Shown here one piece after another: positions 30,041 to 40,163 of a stretch of 64,000 bases of DNA; position 1 is the first letter of the stretch; the number at the start of each line of letters is the position of its first letter. Below the pieces are notes generated by a model. It did not search any database, was not told the origin of the DNA, and saw only the letters and a list, made by a program, of their open reading frames with translations. Source of the DNA: Citrobacter koseri (lineage in GTDB: Bacteria > Pseudomonadota > Gammaproteobacteria > Enterobacterales > Enterobacteriaceae). The DNA is taken from positions 1-64,000 of the forward strand of contig UAVY01000007.1 in assembly GCA_900446925.1 (NCBI GenBank), given 5' to 3'. The translations under genes were made by a program, and so were the position numbers.

Positions 30041-30667
30041 TTAAAGATAAAGTGAGCGGACAATCAGGAAGTGCCCGGCGAAGTAGCAGGCGGCGGAAAT
30101 AGCGTTATCCGCGCGGAAGCGGCAGCGGTAATGGCTGCCCAGCCAGACGATATTGCCGAGGAATAACAACGATGCGCCCATAAAAGCAGAGAGCGCCGGG
30201 GCGGTCGGGCGGAAGAACCACAGTTCACCGGCCAGCCAGACCATCATGAGCGTCATGGCGATAAAGGTGCATATCGGCCAGCGCAGCTCTTCCAGACGCG
30301 TCCAGATCACCGCAATCAGCAACCCGCCCAACACCAGCAGCACTAACGGCAATGGCCAGAAGAACGACAGCGTCATCTGGCTGGCGAAATAGAGGGTGTA
30401 CAGCAGGTGCGACAGGAAGAATGCGCCAATGGCGTACAGCAGACGTTGGCGCGGCAACAGCGTCAACGCATCGCCCAGCAACGAGGCGCACAGGCCCGCC
30501 AGCACAAGGTAGCTGATCGCGTCGAACATCGGCGCTTGCCAGGCGAGTAAAAGAAGGAGAATCAGGGTGAGAGGTTTAAAGACCCAGCGCTGCCACGCTG
30601 GCCCACGATACGATGCGTCCACAAATAGCCATGCGGAAAGACAGACAGCGATAAACGACCAAAGCAT
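30041..30667 (-). CDS. yhhN: YhhN, TMEM86-family membrane protein
   Basis: A 208-residue protein with eight hydrophobic helices of the YhhN/TMEM86 (lysoplasmalogenase-like) family. The conserved [10 protein letters not shown] and [15 protein letters not shown] stretches are visible. Its role in bacteria is not settled. It lies upstream of the zntA promoter on the same strand, divergent from yhhM. Confidence 0.9.
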   Translation of the reverse strand: MLWSFIAVCLSAWLFVDASYRGPAWQRWVFKPLTLILLLLLAWQAPMFDAISYLVLAGLCASLLGDALTLLPRQRLLYAIGAFFLSHLLYTLYFASQMTLSFFWPLPLVLLVLGGLLIAVIWTRLEELRWPICTFIAMTLMMVWLAGELWFFRPTAPALSAFMGASLLFLGNIVWLGSHYRCRFRADNAISAACYFAGHFLIVRSLYL

Positions 30668-30808
30668 CTTAGTTCCTTGAATTCGTTATTTTTTCGCGAG
30701 CGGTATGCTCACGGCCCTGTTGTCCAGTGTAGAGGTCGGCGCAGGCAGATGACAACACCATAACGGGCAGGGTATGCTTATTTCCGCATTTTCTGATGGG
30801 TTAAAATG

Positions 30809-31169
30809 ATGAGCAAACCACCACTTTTTTTCATTGTTATCATTGGCTTGATTGTTATCGCCGCGTCGTTTCGCTTTGTTTCGCAGCGGCGAGAAAAAGC
30901 CGATAACGATGCCGCGCCATTGCAGCAAAAGCAGGTAGTGGTGAGCAATAAGCGCGAAAAGCCGATCAACGATCGGCGCTCGCGTCAGCAGCAGGTGACG
31001 CCAGCGGGGCACCAGTATGCGCTATGAGGTTAGCTTTAAACCGCAACGCGGCGGGCTTGAGCAGACGTTCCGGCTGGATGCCCAACAGTACCATGCGTTA
31101 ACGGTCGGGGATAAAGGCACGCTGAGCTACAAAGGTTCGCGGTTTGAGGGCTTTAAGCCTGGGCAATAA
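30809..31169 (+). CDS. yhhM: YhhM, DUF2500 protein (one frameshift)
   Basis: A small membrane-anchored protein of about 119 residues. One N-terminal helix (PPLFFIVIIGLIVIAASF) is followed by a basic region and a beta-rich DUF2500 domain (SFKPQ, EQTFRLDAQQYHAL, GDKGTLSYKG). A four-G run at 31006-31009 has one base too many, so the frame stops early. The repaired frame ends TAA 31167-31169. Two adjacent ATGs occur (30806, 30809), and the second matches E. coli. No biochemical function is known. Confidence 0.88.
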
Positions 31170-31175
31170 CGCCGA

Positions 31176-31205
31176 TCGGCACTGTGTTTATAGCGCCAGT
31201 GCCGA
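31176..31205. terminator. Inverted repeat after yhhM
   Basis: TCGGCACTG (31176-31184) pairs perfectly with CAGTGCCGA (31197-31205). It lies 7 bp after the yhhM stop and has no T run. It may still end or protect the yhhM transcript. It also marks the left edge of the AT-rich hcp island. Confidence 0.5.
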
Positions 31206-31406
31206 CAATAAATTCAACTGAAATATATAATGCCTTTCAAATATGGCTGCTATTTATTTTTCTGTGGTAATACCTTTGGTGTTATATTTTTTGTGTGACT
31301 AAAATATCGGTCATATCACTATTCTGCTATCCACTTTTCACTATCCTGCTATTGCAACGTTATCGCAGATATATATGAATATAATTTAAAAAGCTAAGGA
31401 ATTTAT

Positions 31407-31886
31407 ATGGCGAATACAATGTGGTTGGCCTTGAATGGGCAGGCGCAGGGGTTGATTTCTGCTGGATGTGCCTCGGTAAATTCGATAGGAAATAAATCAC
31501 AACCCGCCCATCGTGATCAGATAATGGTAATGACAGTTAATCATGGCATGAGCCGGGTACAAAATGTGAACCATCAATGTTTGACATTTATTAAGCCGGT
31601 AGATAAATCCTCGCCGTTATTAGGGAAAGCCATAACTGACAATGAAACATTGAACTGTGAATTTAGCTTCTACCGAACTAATAGGGCGGGTTTAAACGAG
31701 TGTTATTACACGCTAAAACTTATCAATGCCAGAATATCCAGCATCCATCTGCAAGTACCTCATACCATTGATGACTGCGCGGGTCAGCCAGAAGAAGTCA
31801 TTGAGCTGTCGTATGAGTCTATTGCCTGGGAACACCTTATTGCTGGGACCAGCGCATACAGTATCTGGGATGAACGAATTTATTAA
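31407..31886 (+). CDS. Hcp-family type VI secretion tube protein (orphan)
   Basis: A 159-residue Hcp-family protein of the enteric long type: MANTMWLALNGQAQGLISAGC, then QIMVMTVNHGMSRVQNVNHQ, VDKSSPLLGKAI, NCEFSFYRT, YYTLKLINARI, and the end WEHLIAGTSAYSIWDERIY. Hcp forms the inner tube of the type VI apparatus and carries effectors in its lumen. No other core T6SS gene is near, so it must work with a system elsewhere. An RBS-like AAGGA lies just before the start. The following gene begins 7-10 bases after its stop, suggesting that it is the cargo. The region is clearly richer in A+T than the flanking yhhM and yhhL. Confidence 0.88.
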   Translation: MANTMWLALNGQAQGLISAGCASVNSIGNKSQPAHRDQIMVMTVNHGMSRVQNVNHQCLTFIKPVDKSSPLLGKAITDNETLNCEFSFYRTNRAGLNECYYTLKLINARISSIHLQVPHTIDDCAGQPEEVIELSYESIAWEHLIAGTSAYSIWDERIY

Positions 31887-31895
31887 GGAGTAATG

Positions 31896-32781
31896 ATGGA
31901 AAGGTATTATGACTGGATAGGGAATCATCGTGAAGATATTCTTAGGGGAAATAACTGGCAACGTAATCAGCGTGTCGAGAATGAAATCAGAACGCTAAAA
32001 AATAACCTGAACAACAATCCTCAACACATCATGCTGCTGACGCCTGAGGAGGCTCAGGGCGTAATTGACGATTTGCTGGGCAGTGAACCCGTCAGTTTTT
32101 CGACGAATTATGCCGGTAACATTAAAGATACGGTTTCTGCTACTAAAAACCTGTCAAAGCTTTTTTCTTATCAGCAGGCCGGGAAGATTGTCTTCACTTT
32201 AAAAGGCCTTGGGATTAAAGCAACGCAGTATGCTTATCAGGGAAAGCTGTATGTGAAGATTACTGGTTACCCTTCTTTGCGACGCATCCTTAATGGAACC
32301 CGTTACCGGATTAATCATCCTAAGGTGCTTGAAGTAGGTATTGGCAGCGCCGGGTTTCGAAACGGTATTATGTCAGGGGCCAGATTCTGCATCTGGTTTT
32401 CCGCATGCTGGCGGTTGATTGAGTTGGTCTTTAAATCCGACCATGACGTCGCCGCCCTGCTGGGAAATGTGACTATGGATGTGGCGAAGGTGATTGTGAG
32501 TGTATTTACAGAAAAGTGTTTGGGACAATTTGCTTCATGGCTCACATCTCCATTTATTGCGAGTGCAGCTTTTCCGGTTTGGGGTGAAATCATCGGTGTT
32601 GTGGCGTTAGGTTTTTTTCATAGCCTGGTCTCTGAATGAAGTGGACAAAAAATATGAGCTCTCAGACAAACTTATAGCGTTTATTCGTCAGGGACTTAAA
32701 GAACGGCAAAGAATTGAAGAGTGGAACGCCCGGCGCCTGGGGGTACAGAAGCTCCCTTTACGGCGGAATTTATTGATATGA
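31896..32781 (+). CDS. Putative Hcp-dependent effector with hydrophobic C-terminal half (one frameshift)
   Basis: I do not recognise a named family. After repair it has about 294 residues. The N-terminal 130 are soluble and basic (MERYYDWIGNHREDILRGNN...). Two strongly hydrophobic segments follow (about residues 155-180 and 220-247), then a charged, helical C-terminus rich in K/E/R. An extra base near 32628-32633 stops the frame early. The repaired frame ends at TGA 32779-32781, overlapping the ATG of the next gene (ATGA). Position directly after an orphan hcp and before a small membrane protein suggests a membrane-acting antibacterial effector, possibly pore-forming. That function is inference only. 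Two ATGs are adjacent at 31893 and 31896. Confidence 0.6.
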
Positions 32782-33287
32782 ACTTTAATATTAATCTGGA
32801 GAATATTAAAAAAAGATGTGGTTTGCTTCTGGGTATATTTGTTTTTGGAGGGGTTACCTGGGGGTTTTATCTTGCCAGCGTGCCGGACATCACCGATCTG
32901 ATTGAATCCAGAAGCATCGTTTATTTTTTCTGGGGTTCATTTTTCCTGTTATTGATGTTTCCGGTGGGGTGTTGCTTTGTTTTAGCTATTGCTTACGTGA
33001 CCTTTACGAAAAGCATGCAGCCGCCCAGGTTCTTCGACAGGGCTTTTACCATCGGTATCCATATTGCGGGGGTAGGGTTTGTTGTTGGTAATATCCTCTC
33101 TTTTATTGTTCTTTTTTATCCCCTCGGCACTAATTATGTCTTATGTGAGCGCTCAGGCCCGACGTCTGGCACCTATTACACCCGGACCGAAGAGATTTGC
33201 GAGCAGGTGAAATATCTGCTCAAAACAAAATACAGCGATATTGAAAAACTGAACGACACACTGGACGGCAAACCAAAGCAGCAATAG
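32778..33287 (+). CDS. Four-helix membrane protein, candidate immunity protein (DUF1240-like)
   Basis: A 169-residue inner-membrane protein with about four helices (LLLGIFVFGGVTWGFYLA; SIVYFFWGSFFLLLMFPVGC; IGIHIAGVGFVVGNILSF). A periplasmic or cytoplasmic tail carries CERSGPTSGTYYTRTEEICEQ. It resembles the DUF1240 group of small enterobacterial membrane proteins. The ATG at 32778 (MNFNINLENIKK) overlaps the stop of the preceding effector by 4 nt, so the two are translationally coupled. A multi-pass membrane protein next to a hydrophobic effector fits an immunity role. This is not proven. Confidence 0.65.
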   Translation: MNFNINLENIKKRCGLLLGIFVFGGVTWGFYLASVPDITDLIESRSIVYFFWGSFFLLLMFPVGCCFVLAIAYVTFTKSMQPPRFFDRAFTIGIHIAGVGFVVGNILSFIVLFYPLGTNYVLCERSGPTSGTYYTRTEEICEQVKYLLKTKYSDIEKLNDTLDGKPKQQ

Positions 33288-33335
33288 CGTTTTTTGGCCC
33301 GGCTCGCCACGCGCCGCCGGGCGAAAAGATCACGG

Positions 33336-33611
33336 TTACTTCTTCAACTGATCTTTAATCTTCTTCTGCCACACCAGCAGCTCAAACACGCCGAACAGGA
33401 AAATGCGGATTTTCTCGCCGGTGGTCATCTGCGGGCCATCTTTAGGCATGGTGCTTTTTAACAGCGCCAGCTGCATACCGTGCATCAGCACCATAAAGAC
33501 CAGCGCGACGTTGACGAAGATGTTGAGCGGGCGTGGAAAGGGTTGGAAAATATTCAGTAGTAAAAATGCCCAGACGCACAGCATCAGCAGACGTCCCAGA
33601 TTAATCAGCAT
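33336..33611 (-). CDS. yhhL: YhhL, DUF1145 membrane protein
   Basis: A 91-residue protein with two or three hydrophobic helices (LLMLCVWAFLLLNIF; LNIFVNVALVFMVLMHGMQLALL) and a conserved end (RIFLFGVFELLVWQKK). Function unknown. I chose the ATG at 33611 (MLINLGRLL), which matches E. coli and overlaps the rsmD stop by 11 nt. Confidence 0.9.
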   Translation of the reverse strand: MLINLGRLLMLCVWAFLLLNIFQPFPRPLNIFVNVALVFMVLMHGMQLALLKSTMPKDGPQMTTGEKIRIFLFGVFELLVWQKKIKDQLKK

Positions 33612-34197
33612 CGCTTTCTCCTTGTGCTTCCCGTTGATACAGGCGGTATGCGACCTGTCCGGCCACTTTTTCACGATACAACGACCAGTTTGCCGGGACG
33701 GGCGGCAGACCGTTTTCGACTTCGCTTTCGACGTAAATATACGCGTCATCAGCCAGCCAGCCGTGCGTTTCCAGCAGGCTTAACGTCTCTTCCAGCAGCC
33801 CTTTGCGAAACGGGGGATCGACAAACACCACGTTGTGCGGCGTACCGGTCTGCGCCAGAAAGGCCAGCGTATTGGCGTTGACCACGCGGGCGTTGCCTGC
33901 CTTTAGCGTAGCAAGATTCTTTTGTAACTGCTGTGACACGGCGCGATCCATCTCCAGCAACGTCGCGCCCGCCGCATAGCGGGAAAGCGCTTCCAGCCCC
34001 AGCGCGCCGCTTCCGGCGAAACAATCCAGACAGTGGGCGTCTACCATGACCGGCGCCAGCCAGTTAAACAGCGTCTCGCGAACCCGGTCGGTTGTCGGGC
34101 GCAGCCCTGGGCTGTCGGGAACCGGAAGTTTACGGCCCCGCCACTGTCCGCCAATAATGCGGATTTGACCGCTGCCAGAGTGATTCGGTTTTTTCAT
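33601..34197 (-). CDS. rsmD: RsmD, 16S rRNA m2G966 methyltransferase
   Basis: A 198-residue SAM-dependent methyltransferase that modifies G966 of 16S rRNA. Motifs: IRIIGGQWRGRKLPVP, LRPTTDRVRETLFNWL, the SAM site DCFAGSGALGLEALSR and the catalytic VFVDPPF. It is divergent from ftsY and overlaps yhhL. The frame is intact. Confidence 0.95.
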   Translation of the reverse strand: MKKPNHSGSGQIRIIGGQWRGRKLPVPDSPGLRPTTDRVRETLFNWLAPVMVDAHCLDCFAGSGALGLEALSRYAAGATLLEMDRAVSQQLQKNLATLKAGNARVVNANTLAFLAQTGTPHNVVFVDPPFRKGLLEETLSLLETHGWLADDAYIYVESEVENGLPPVPANWSLYREKVAGQVAYRLYQREAQGESDAD

Positions 34198-34333
34198 TTC
34201 TATTGCTCAATCCGCTGCTGACGTGTCATTCCAGGCGGTGATGTGAATTAAGTTAAGTGGTAGACTATTTCATCATTTTTTTAGCTTCCATGTATATAGC
34301 GCCAGATATTAACCGCGAGGAGTACAGTCGCAG

Positions 34334-35837
34334 ATGGCAAAACAGAAAAAACGTGGCTTCTTTTCCTGGCTGGGCTTTGGTGAAAAAGAGCAGGAACAGG
34401 AACAAAAAACCGAAGAACAACAGCGTGTTGAAGAACAGTTAGCGCCAGAGACGCCGGTTGAGACGGCGGCAGAGGCCGACGCGGAAACGCACGCCCACGG
34501 CAAGGCGGAGACCGACGCTTTCGCCGAAGCCGTGGTGAACGTCACCGAACAGGTTCAGGAAAGCGAAAAACCGCAGCCGGTTGAGCCAGAGCCTGTCGTA
34601 GAGCCTGTTGTTGACCCCGTGGTTGAAGAAGACATCGTTGAGCCGCAGGCGGTGGTGGAACATGAAGAACTGCCGCTGCCGGAAGAGGTGAACGTCGAAG
34701 AGACGTCGCCTGAAGAGTGGCAGGCCGAAGCGGAAACGGTAGAGATCGTGGAGGCGGTAGAAGAAGAGGCGCAAAACGAACCGCAACTGACCGACGAAGA
34801 ACGGGAAGCGCAGGCGCTGGTGGTGGAAGCGGCGGAAGACGCGGTGGTTGTCGTGCCGGCGGCAGAAGAAGAGACGCCGGTTGAGGAGGTGATTCAGGAG
34901 CAAGAGAAGCCGACAAAAGAAGGTTTCTTTGCGCGCCTGAAACGTAGTCTTCTGAAAACAAAAGAAAATCTCGGTTCAGGATTTATCAGTCTGTTCCGTG
35001 GTAAGAAAATCGACGATGATCTGTTTGAAGAACTGGAAGAGCAGTTGCTGATTGCCGATGTGGGCGTGGAAACCACCCGCAAGATCATCGCTAACCTGAC
35101 AGAGGGCGCCAGCCGCAAACAGCTGCATGATGCCGAAGCGCTGTATGGCCTGCTGAAAGACGAGATGGGCGATATCCTCGCAAAAGTTGACGAACCGCTT
35201 AATATTGAAGGCAAAACGCCATTTGTTATTCTGATGGTTGGCGTTAACGGCGTGGGGAAAACCACCACGATCGGTAAGCTGGCGCGTCAGTTCGAGCAGC
35301 AGGGCAAATCCGTGATGCTGGCGGCGGGGGATACCTTCCGTGCGGCGGCGGTAGAGCAGTTGCAGGTCTGGGGCCAGCGTAACAACATTCCGGTTATCGC
35401 CCAGCATACCGGCGCGGATTCCGCTTCCGTTATCTTTGACGCCATCCCAGGCGGCGAAAGCGCGTAATGTGGATGTGCTGATTGCCGATACCGCAGGTCG
35501 CTTGCAGAACAAAGCGCACCTGATGGAAGAACTGAAAAAAATCGTTCGCGTGATGAAGAAACTCGACGAAGATGCGCCGCATGAAGTGATGCTGACCATC
35601 GACGCCAGCACCGGGCAGAATGCGATAAGCCAGGCCAAACTGTTCCATGAAGCGGTTGGCCTGACCGGTATCACCCTGACCAAGCTGGATGGCACGGCGA
35701 AGGGTGGGGTTATCTTCTCGGTTGCCGATCAGTTTGGCATTCCTATCCGCTATATTGGTGTGGGCGAACGTATCGAGGATTTACGTCCGTTTAAGGCGGA
35801 CGATTTTATAGAGGCACTTTTTGCCCGAGAGGATTAA
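34334..35837 (+). CDS. ftsY: FtsY, signal recognition particle receptor (one frameshift)
   Basis: About 500 residues after repair. A short basic N-terminus (MAKQKKRGFFSWLGFGEKEQEQ) is followed by a long acidic A domain (to about residue 200) and the NG GTPase domain. The latter carries VGVNGVGKTTTIGKLA (G1), DTFRAAAVEQL (G2), DTAGR (G3), TKLDGTAKGG (G4) and ADDFI at the C-terminus. It docks ribosome-SRP complexes at the membrane. One extra C at 35446-35448 splits it. FtsY is essential, so this is almost certainly a sequencing error. ftsE follows after 2 bases. Confidence 0.96.
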
Positions 35838-35839
35838 CA

Positions 35840-36508
35840 ATGATTCGCTTTGAACATGTCAGCAAGGCCTATCTCGGTGGGAGACAAGCGCTGCAAGGAG
35901 TCACATTCCACATGCAGCCAGGCGAGATGGCGTTTCTGACCGGTCACTCAGGCGCGGGGAAAAGTACCCTGCTGAAGCTTATCTGTGGGATTGAACGGCC
36001 GAGCGCCGGGAAAATCTTCTTCAGCGGGCATGACATTACGCGCCTGAAAAACCGTGAAGTGCCGTTTCTGCGTCGTCAGATCGGAATGATTTTCCAGGAT
36101 CACCACCTGCTGATGGATCGTACGGTCTATGACAACGTGGCGATCCCGTTGATTATCGCTGGCGCCAGCGGGGACGACATCCGTCGTCGCGTGTCGGCGG
36201 CGCTGGATAAAGTCGGGCTGCTGGACAAAGCGAGGAATTTTCCCATTCAACTCTCTGGCGGTGAGCAGCAGCGCGTGGGGATCGCCCGTGCGGTGGTGAA
36301 CAAGCCTGCGGTGCTGCTGGCGGATGAACCGACCGGGAACCTGGATGATGCCTTATCGGAAGGGATTTTACGTCTGTTTGAAGAGTTTAACCGCGTTGGG
36401 GTGACGGTATTGATGGCGACGCACGACATCGGGCTTATCTCCCGTCGTTCGTACCGTATGCTCACCCTGAGCGAAGGTCATTTGCATGGAGGCCTGGTCA
36501 GTGAATAA
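35840..36508 (+). CDS. ftsE: FtsE, divisome ABC ATPase
   Basis: A 222-residue ATPase that with FtsX controls the EnvC-activated amidases at the division site. Walker A is [12 protein letters not shown], the Q-loop IFQDHH, the signature [13 protein letters not shown], Walker [12 protein letters not shown] and the H-loop ATHD. The frame is intact. ftsX starts inside its last codons. Confidence 0.96.
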   Translation: MIRFEHVSKAYLGGRQALQGVTFHMQPGEMAFLTGHSGAGKSTLLKLICGIERPSAGKIFFSGHDITRLKNREVPFLRRQIGMIFQDHHLLMDRTVYDNVAIPLIIAGASGDDIRRRVSAALDKVGLLDKARNFPIQLSGGEQQRVGIARAVVNKPAVLLADEPTGNLDDALSEGILRLFEEFNRVGVTVLMATHDIGLISRRSYRMLTLSEGHLHGGLVSE

Positions 36509-37560
36509 GCGTGACGCTATCAACCAAATCAGGCAGTTTGGCGGCAGACTGGACCGTTTTTCGTAAATCTGGTGGTTCGTCCGGCGACGGCGGCCGCAAT
36601 GCGCCGAGACGCGCAAAACCCTCGCCAAAGCCGAACTCGCGTAAAACCAACGTCTTTAACGAGCAGGTGCGCTATGCGTTCCAGGGCGCGTTACAGGATC
36701 TGAAAAGCAAGCCGCTGGCGACGTTTCTGACGGTGATGGTGATTGCCATCTCTCTGACGCTGCCAAGCGTTTGCTACATGGTCTATAAGAACGTCAACCA
36801 GGCGGCGACGCAGTACTATCCGTCCCCGCAGATCACCGTTTATCTGCAAAAGACGCTGGATGACGACGCGGCCGCCGGGGTGGTCGCACAGCTCCAGGCC
36901 GAGCAGGGGGTAGAGAAGGTCAACTATCTCTCCCGCGACGATGCGCTTGGCGAGTTCCGCAACTGGTCTGGCTTTGGCGGCGCGCTGGACATGCTGGAAG
37001 AGAATCCGCTTCCGGCAGTGGCTGTGGTGATCCCGAAACTGGATTTCCAGGGAACGGAGTCGCTGAACACGCTACGCGATCGCATCTCGCAGATTAACGG
37101 CATTGATGAAGTGCGTATGGATGACAGCTGGTTTGCCCGTCTGGCGGCGCTGACCGGGCTGGTAGGGCGCGTTTCCGCGATGATCGGCGTGCTGATGGTG
37201 GCGGCGGTGTTCCTCGTCATCGGCAACAGCGTGCGCCTGAGCATTTTCGCCCGCCGTGACACCATCAACGTGCAGAAACTGATTGGCGCGACGGATGGAT
37301 TTATCCTGCGACCGTTCCTGTACGGCGGCGCGCTGCTCGGTTTTTCGGGGGCATTTCTTTCACTGATTTTGTCAGAAATTTTGGTGATGCGCTTGTCGTC
37401 TGCGGTGACGGAAGTGGCGCAGGTTTTCGGCACGAAGTTTGATATCAATGGCTTATCGTTCGATGAGTGCCTGCTGCTGCTGCTGGTGTGCTCGATGATC
37501 GGCTGGGTTGCGGCGTGGCTTGCCACTGTGCAACATTTACGTCACTTTACTCCCGATTAA
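36501..37560 (+). CDS. ftsX: FtsX, divisome membrane protein (one frameshift)
   Basis: 352 residues after repair, with a basic cytoplasmic N-terminus and four transmembrane helices. A periplasmic loop between helices 1 and 2 ([22 protein letters not shown]...) recruits EnvC. I chose the GTG at 36501 ([16 protein letters not shown]), which overlaps the ftsE stop and matches the family. A five-T run at 36557-36561 has one base too many and breaks the frame early. An ATG further in would lose the conserved N-terminus. Confidence 0.93.
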
Positions 37561-37575
37561 TAAAAGCGTGGTATA

Positions 37576-37614
37576 CTCTTTCCCTGCAATGAGTTCCCGT
37601 TCGCAGGGAAAGAG
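37576..37614. repeat. Perfect 12-bp inverted repeat between ftsX and rpoH
   Basis: CTCTTTCCCTGC at 37576-37587 pairs with GCAGGGAAAGAG at 37603-37614. There is no T run, so it is not a standard terminator. It lies upstream of the known rpoH promoter cluster and may attenuate ftsX read-through. Confidence 0.6.
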
Positions 37615-37680
37615 CATCAAAACATCTCATCCCCCTGCCCACAGTGTTTTTTCATAGCGGTGTCACATTTTGTGCGTAAT

Positions 37681-37726
37681 TTATTCACAACGTTGCATTG
37701 AACTTGTGGATAAAATCACTGTCTGA
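37681..37726 (+). promoter_or_regulatory. rpoH control region: sigma-E promoter and DnaA boxes
   Basis: GAACTT (37700-37705) and TCTGA (37722-37726) with a 16-bp spacer form a textbook sigma-E promoter, equivalent to rpoH P3 of E. coli. A DnaA box TTATTCACA lies at 37681-37689, and a perfect reverse box TGTGGATAA at 37705-37713 sits in the promoter spacer. This matches the known DnaA control of rpoH. Confidence 0.88.
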
Positions 37727-37818
37727 TAAAAGAGTGAGTGCTATTCTCGTTGCTCATAAACGCTGGCACGTTTGTTGCTCATTTGCAGTGCCAGACGATA
37801 TAAATTGAGAGGATTTGA

Positions 37819-38674
37819 ATGACCAAAGAAATGCAAAATTTAGCTTTAGCCCCTGTTGGTAACCTGGAATCTTACATCCGGGCTGCAAACGCGTGGCCGA
37901 TGTTATCGGCTGACGAAGAACGGGCACTGGCTGAAAAGCTGCATTACCAGGGCGATCTGGAAGCAGCTAAGACGCTGATTCTGTCTCACCTGCGCTTTGT
38001 TGTTCATGTTGCTCGTAACTATGCGGGCTATGGCCTGCCGCAGGCGGATCTGATTCAGGAAGGTAACATCGGCCTGATGAAAGCCGTGCGCCGTTTTAAC
38101 CCGGAAGTGGGTGTGCGCCTGGTTTCTTTCGCCGTGCACTGGATCAAAGCGGAGATCCACGAATACGTATTGCGTAACTGGCGTATCGTTAAAGTCGCAA
38201 CCACTAAAGCACAGCGTAAGCTGTTCTTTAACCTGCGTAAAACCAAGCAGCGTCTGGGCTGGTTTAATCAGGATGAAGTGGAAATGGTGGCGCGCGAACT
38301 GGGCGTAACCAGCAAAGACGTTCGCGAGATGGAATCCCGTATGGCGGCGCAGGACATGACGTTTGACATGTCTTCGGACGACGAGTCTGACAGCCAGCCG
38401 ATGGCGCCAGTGCTGTATTTGCAGGATAAAACCTCTAACTTTGCCGACGGCATTGAAGAGGATAACTGGGAAGATCAGGCGGCAAAACAAACTGACCCAC
38501 GCAATGGAAGGTCTGGACGAGCGTAGCCAGGACATCATTCGCGCCCGTTGGCTGGACGAAGACAATAAGTCCACGCTACAGGAACTGGCCGACCGCTATG
38601 GCGTTTCTGCTGAACGTGTACGTCAGCTTGAAAAGAACGCGATGAAGAAACTGCGCGCCGCTATCGAAGCGTAA
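37819..38674 (+). CDS. rpoH: RpoH, heat-shock sigma factor sigma-32 (one frameshift)
   Basis: 284 residues after repair. Regions 1.2-2.4 include [33 protein letters not shown], the RpoH box [17 protein letters not shown], and region 4.2 ([27 protein letters not shown]). It directs RNA polymerase to heat-shock promoters. A four-A run at 38484-38487 carries one base too many. Since rpoH is needed for growth above low temperature, this is almost surely a sequencing error. The start ATG has GAGAGGA upstream. A terminator follows at 38691-38722. Confidence 0.96.
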
Positions 38675-38690
38675 TTTCCGCGAAGTGCCC

Positions 38691-38722
38691 GAAAAACCCT
38701 GGATGAGAATCCGGGGTTTTTT
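38691..38722 (+). terminator. rpoH terminator
   Basis: The stem AAAACCCTGGAT/ATCCGGGGTTTT with a GAGA loop runs into TTTTTTG. It is a good factor-independent terminator about 17 bp after the rpoH stop. Confidence 0.85.
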
Positions 38723-38730
38723 GTTTTCCA

Positions 38731-38807
38731 GGCCGGATAAGGCATCGCCGTCATCCGGCAAACAGGCCGACATAAATGCCCGATGGCGCTTCGCTTATCG
38801 GGCTACG
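38731..38807. repeat. BIME after rpoH
   Basis: REP arms GGCCGGATAAGGC...GTCATCCGGC and GCCCGATGGCGC...TTATCGGGC lie between rpoH and the aminotransferase gene. Confidence 0.8.
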
Positions 38808-38898
38808 GGGATAACGCTTTTTTTCTCCCCCGCTCTGGCGAATTCTTCCCCCCTGGCAAACACTTACCGATGGGTTGTGCGCATCTTAGGGGGAGAAG

Positions 38899-40163
38899 GT
38901 GAAAAATAACGAACTGAATGAAAGACGGTTGCAGGCGACGCCGCGCGGCATTGGGGTGATGTGCGGTTTCTATGCCGACAGAGCGGAAAACGCCACGCTG
39001 TGGGATATTGAAGGCAATGAGGTGATTGATTTCGCCGCCGGAATTGCCGTGTTGAACACCGGGCACCGTCATCCAAAAGTCATCGCGGCAATTGAAAAAC
39101 AGCTCCAGTCATTTACCCATACCGCGTATCAAATCGTGCCTTATGCAAGCTACGTTACGCTTGCCGAGCGTATTAACGAGCGCGTGCCGGTCAACGGCCC
39201 GGCGAAAACGGCTTTCTTCTCCACCGGCGCGGAGGCGGTCGAAAACGCGGTGAAAATTGCGCGCGCCTGTACCCGGCGACCGGGGCTGATTACCTTTGGT
39301 GGCGCGTTTCACGGGCGAACCTTTATGACGATGGCGCTCACCGGTAAGGTCGCGCCCTACAAAATTGGCTTTGGGCCGTTCCCGGGATCGGTCTATCACG
39401 CGCAATATCCGAATTCTTTGCATGGCGTTACCACGGCGGATGCGCTGAACAGTCTCGAACGTATTTTTAAAGCCGATATTGCGCCGGACCAGGTGGCGGC
39501 CATTATCCTGGAGCCGGTGCAGGGGGAAGGGGGCTTTAACGTCGCGCCAACGGATTTCATGCAGGCGCTGCGTACGTTATGCGATACCCACGGCATCTTG
39601 CTGATCGCCGATGAAGTGCAGACCGGTTTTGCCCGTACAGGCAAACTGTTTGCGATGGAGCACCACGGCGTTCAGCCGGATCTCATTACGATGGCCAAAA
39701 GTCTGGCCGGCGGTATGCCGCTGTCGGCGGTATCCGGTCGCGCCGAGGTGATGGATGCGCCTGCGCCGGGCGGTCTTGGCGGCACCTACGCCGGAAACCC
39801 GCTGGCGGTGGCCGCCGCGCATGCGGTGCTTGATGTGATTGAAGAAGACGATCTCTGCACTCGCGCCACGCAGCTTGGTCAGCATCTGGTTGAGGTGTTG
39901 AACAAAGCGAAAGCCGCCTGCCGTCCATTGCCGAGATCCGCGCGCAGGGCTCGATGGTGGCGGTAGAGTTTACCGATCCGCAGACCGGCCAGCCGTCCCC
40001 GGAATTTACCCGACAGGTGCAGGATCGCGCATTGCAGGAGGGTCTGCTGCTGCTCAGTTGCGGTGTTTATGGCAACGTGATCCGCTTCCTCTATCCGCTG
40101 ACGATCCCCGATGCGCAGTTCCGTAAAGCGCTGGAGATCATTACGCGTTCTCTGACACGATAA
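38899..40163 (+). CDS. PuuE/GabT-like 4-aminobutyrate aminotransferase (one frameshift)
   Basis: A class III PLP aminotransferase of 421 residues after repair, closest by eye to E. coli PuuE. Start VKNNELNERRLQATPRG (GTG, with AGGGGGAGAAG upstream). PLP motifs: STGAEAVENAVK, the Asp in LIADEVQTGF and the Schiff-base Lys in MAKSLAGGMPLS. C-terminal NVIRFLYPLTIPD. One C is missing near 39919-39923. It probably converts GABA and 2-oxoglutarate to succinate semialdehyde and glutamate. E. coli has no gene here between rpoH and livJ, so it is an insertion relative to that genome. PuuE versus GabT identity cannot be settled by eye. Confidence 0.87.

Noticed and set aside
33600..33749. Longer yhhL starting inside rsmD at 33749
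   Set aside because: The extra 46 residues are antiparallel-free read-through of rsmD codons in another frame and are not conserved. The start at 33611 matches the family.
35440..35470. Programmed frameshifting in ftsY
   Set aside because: There is no slippery heptamer or downstream structure of the known type. The break is a simple extra C, like dozens of others in the window.
38480..38490. Truncated RpoH variant lacking region 4
   Set aside because: One extra A in an A run explains it. A protein without region 4.2 could not serve as the heat-shock sigma factor.
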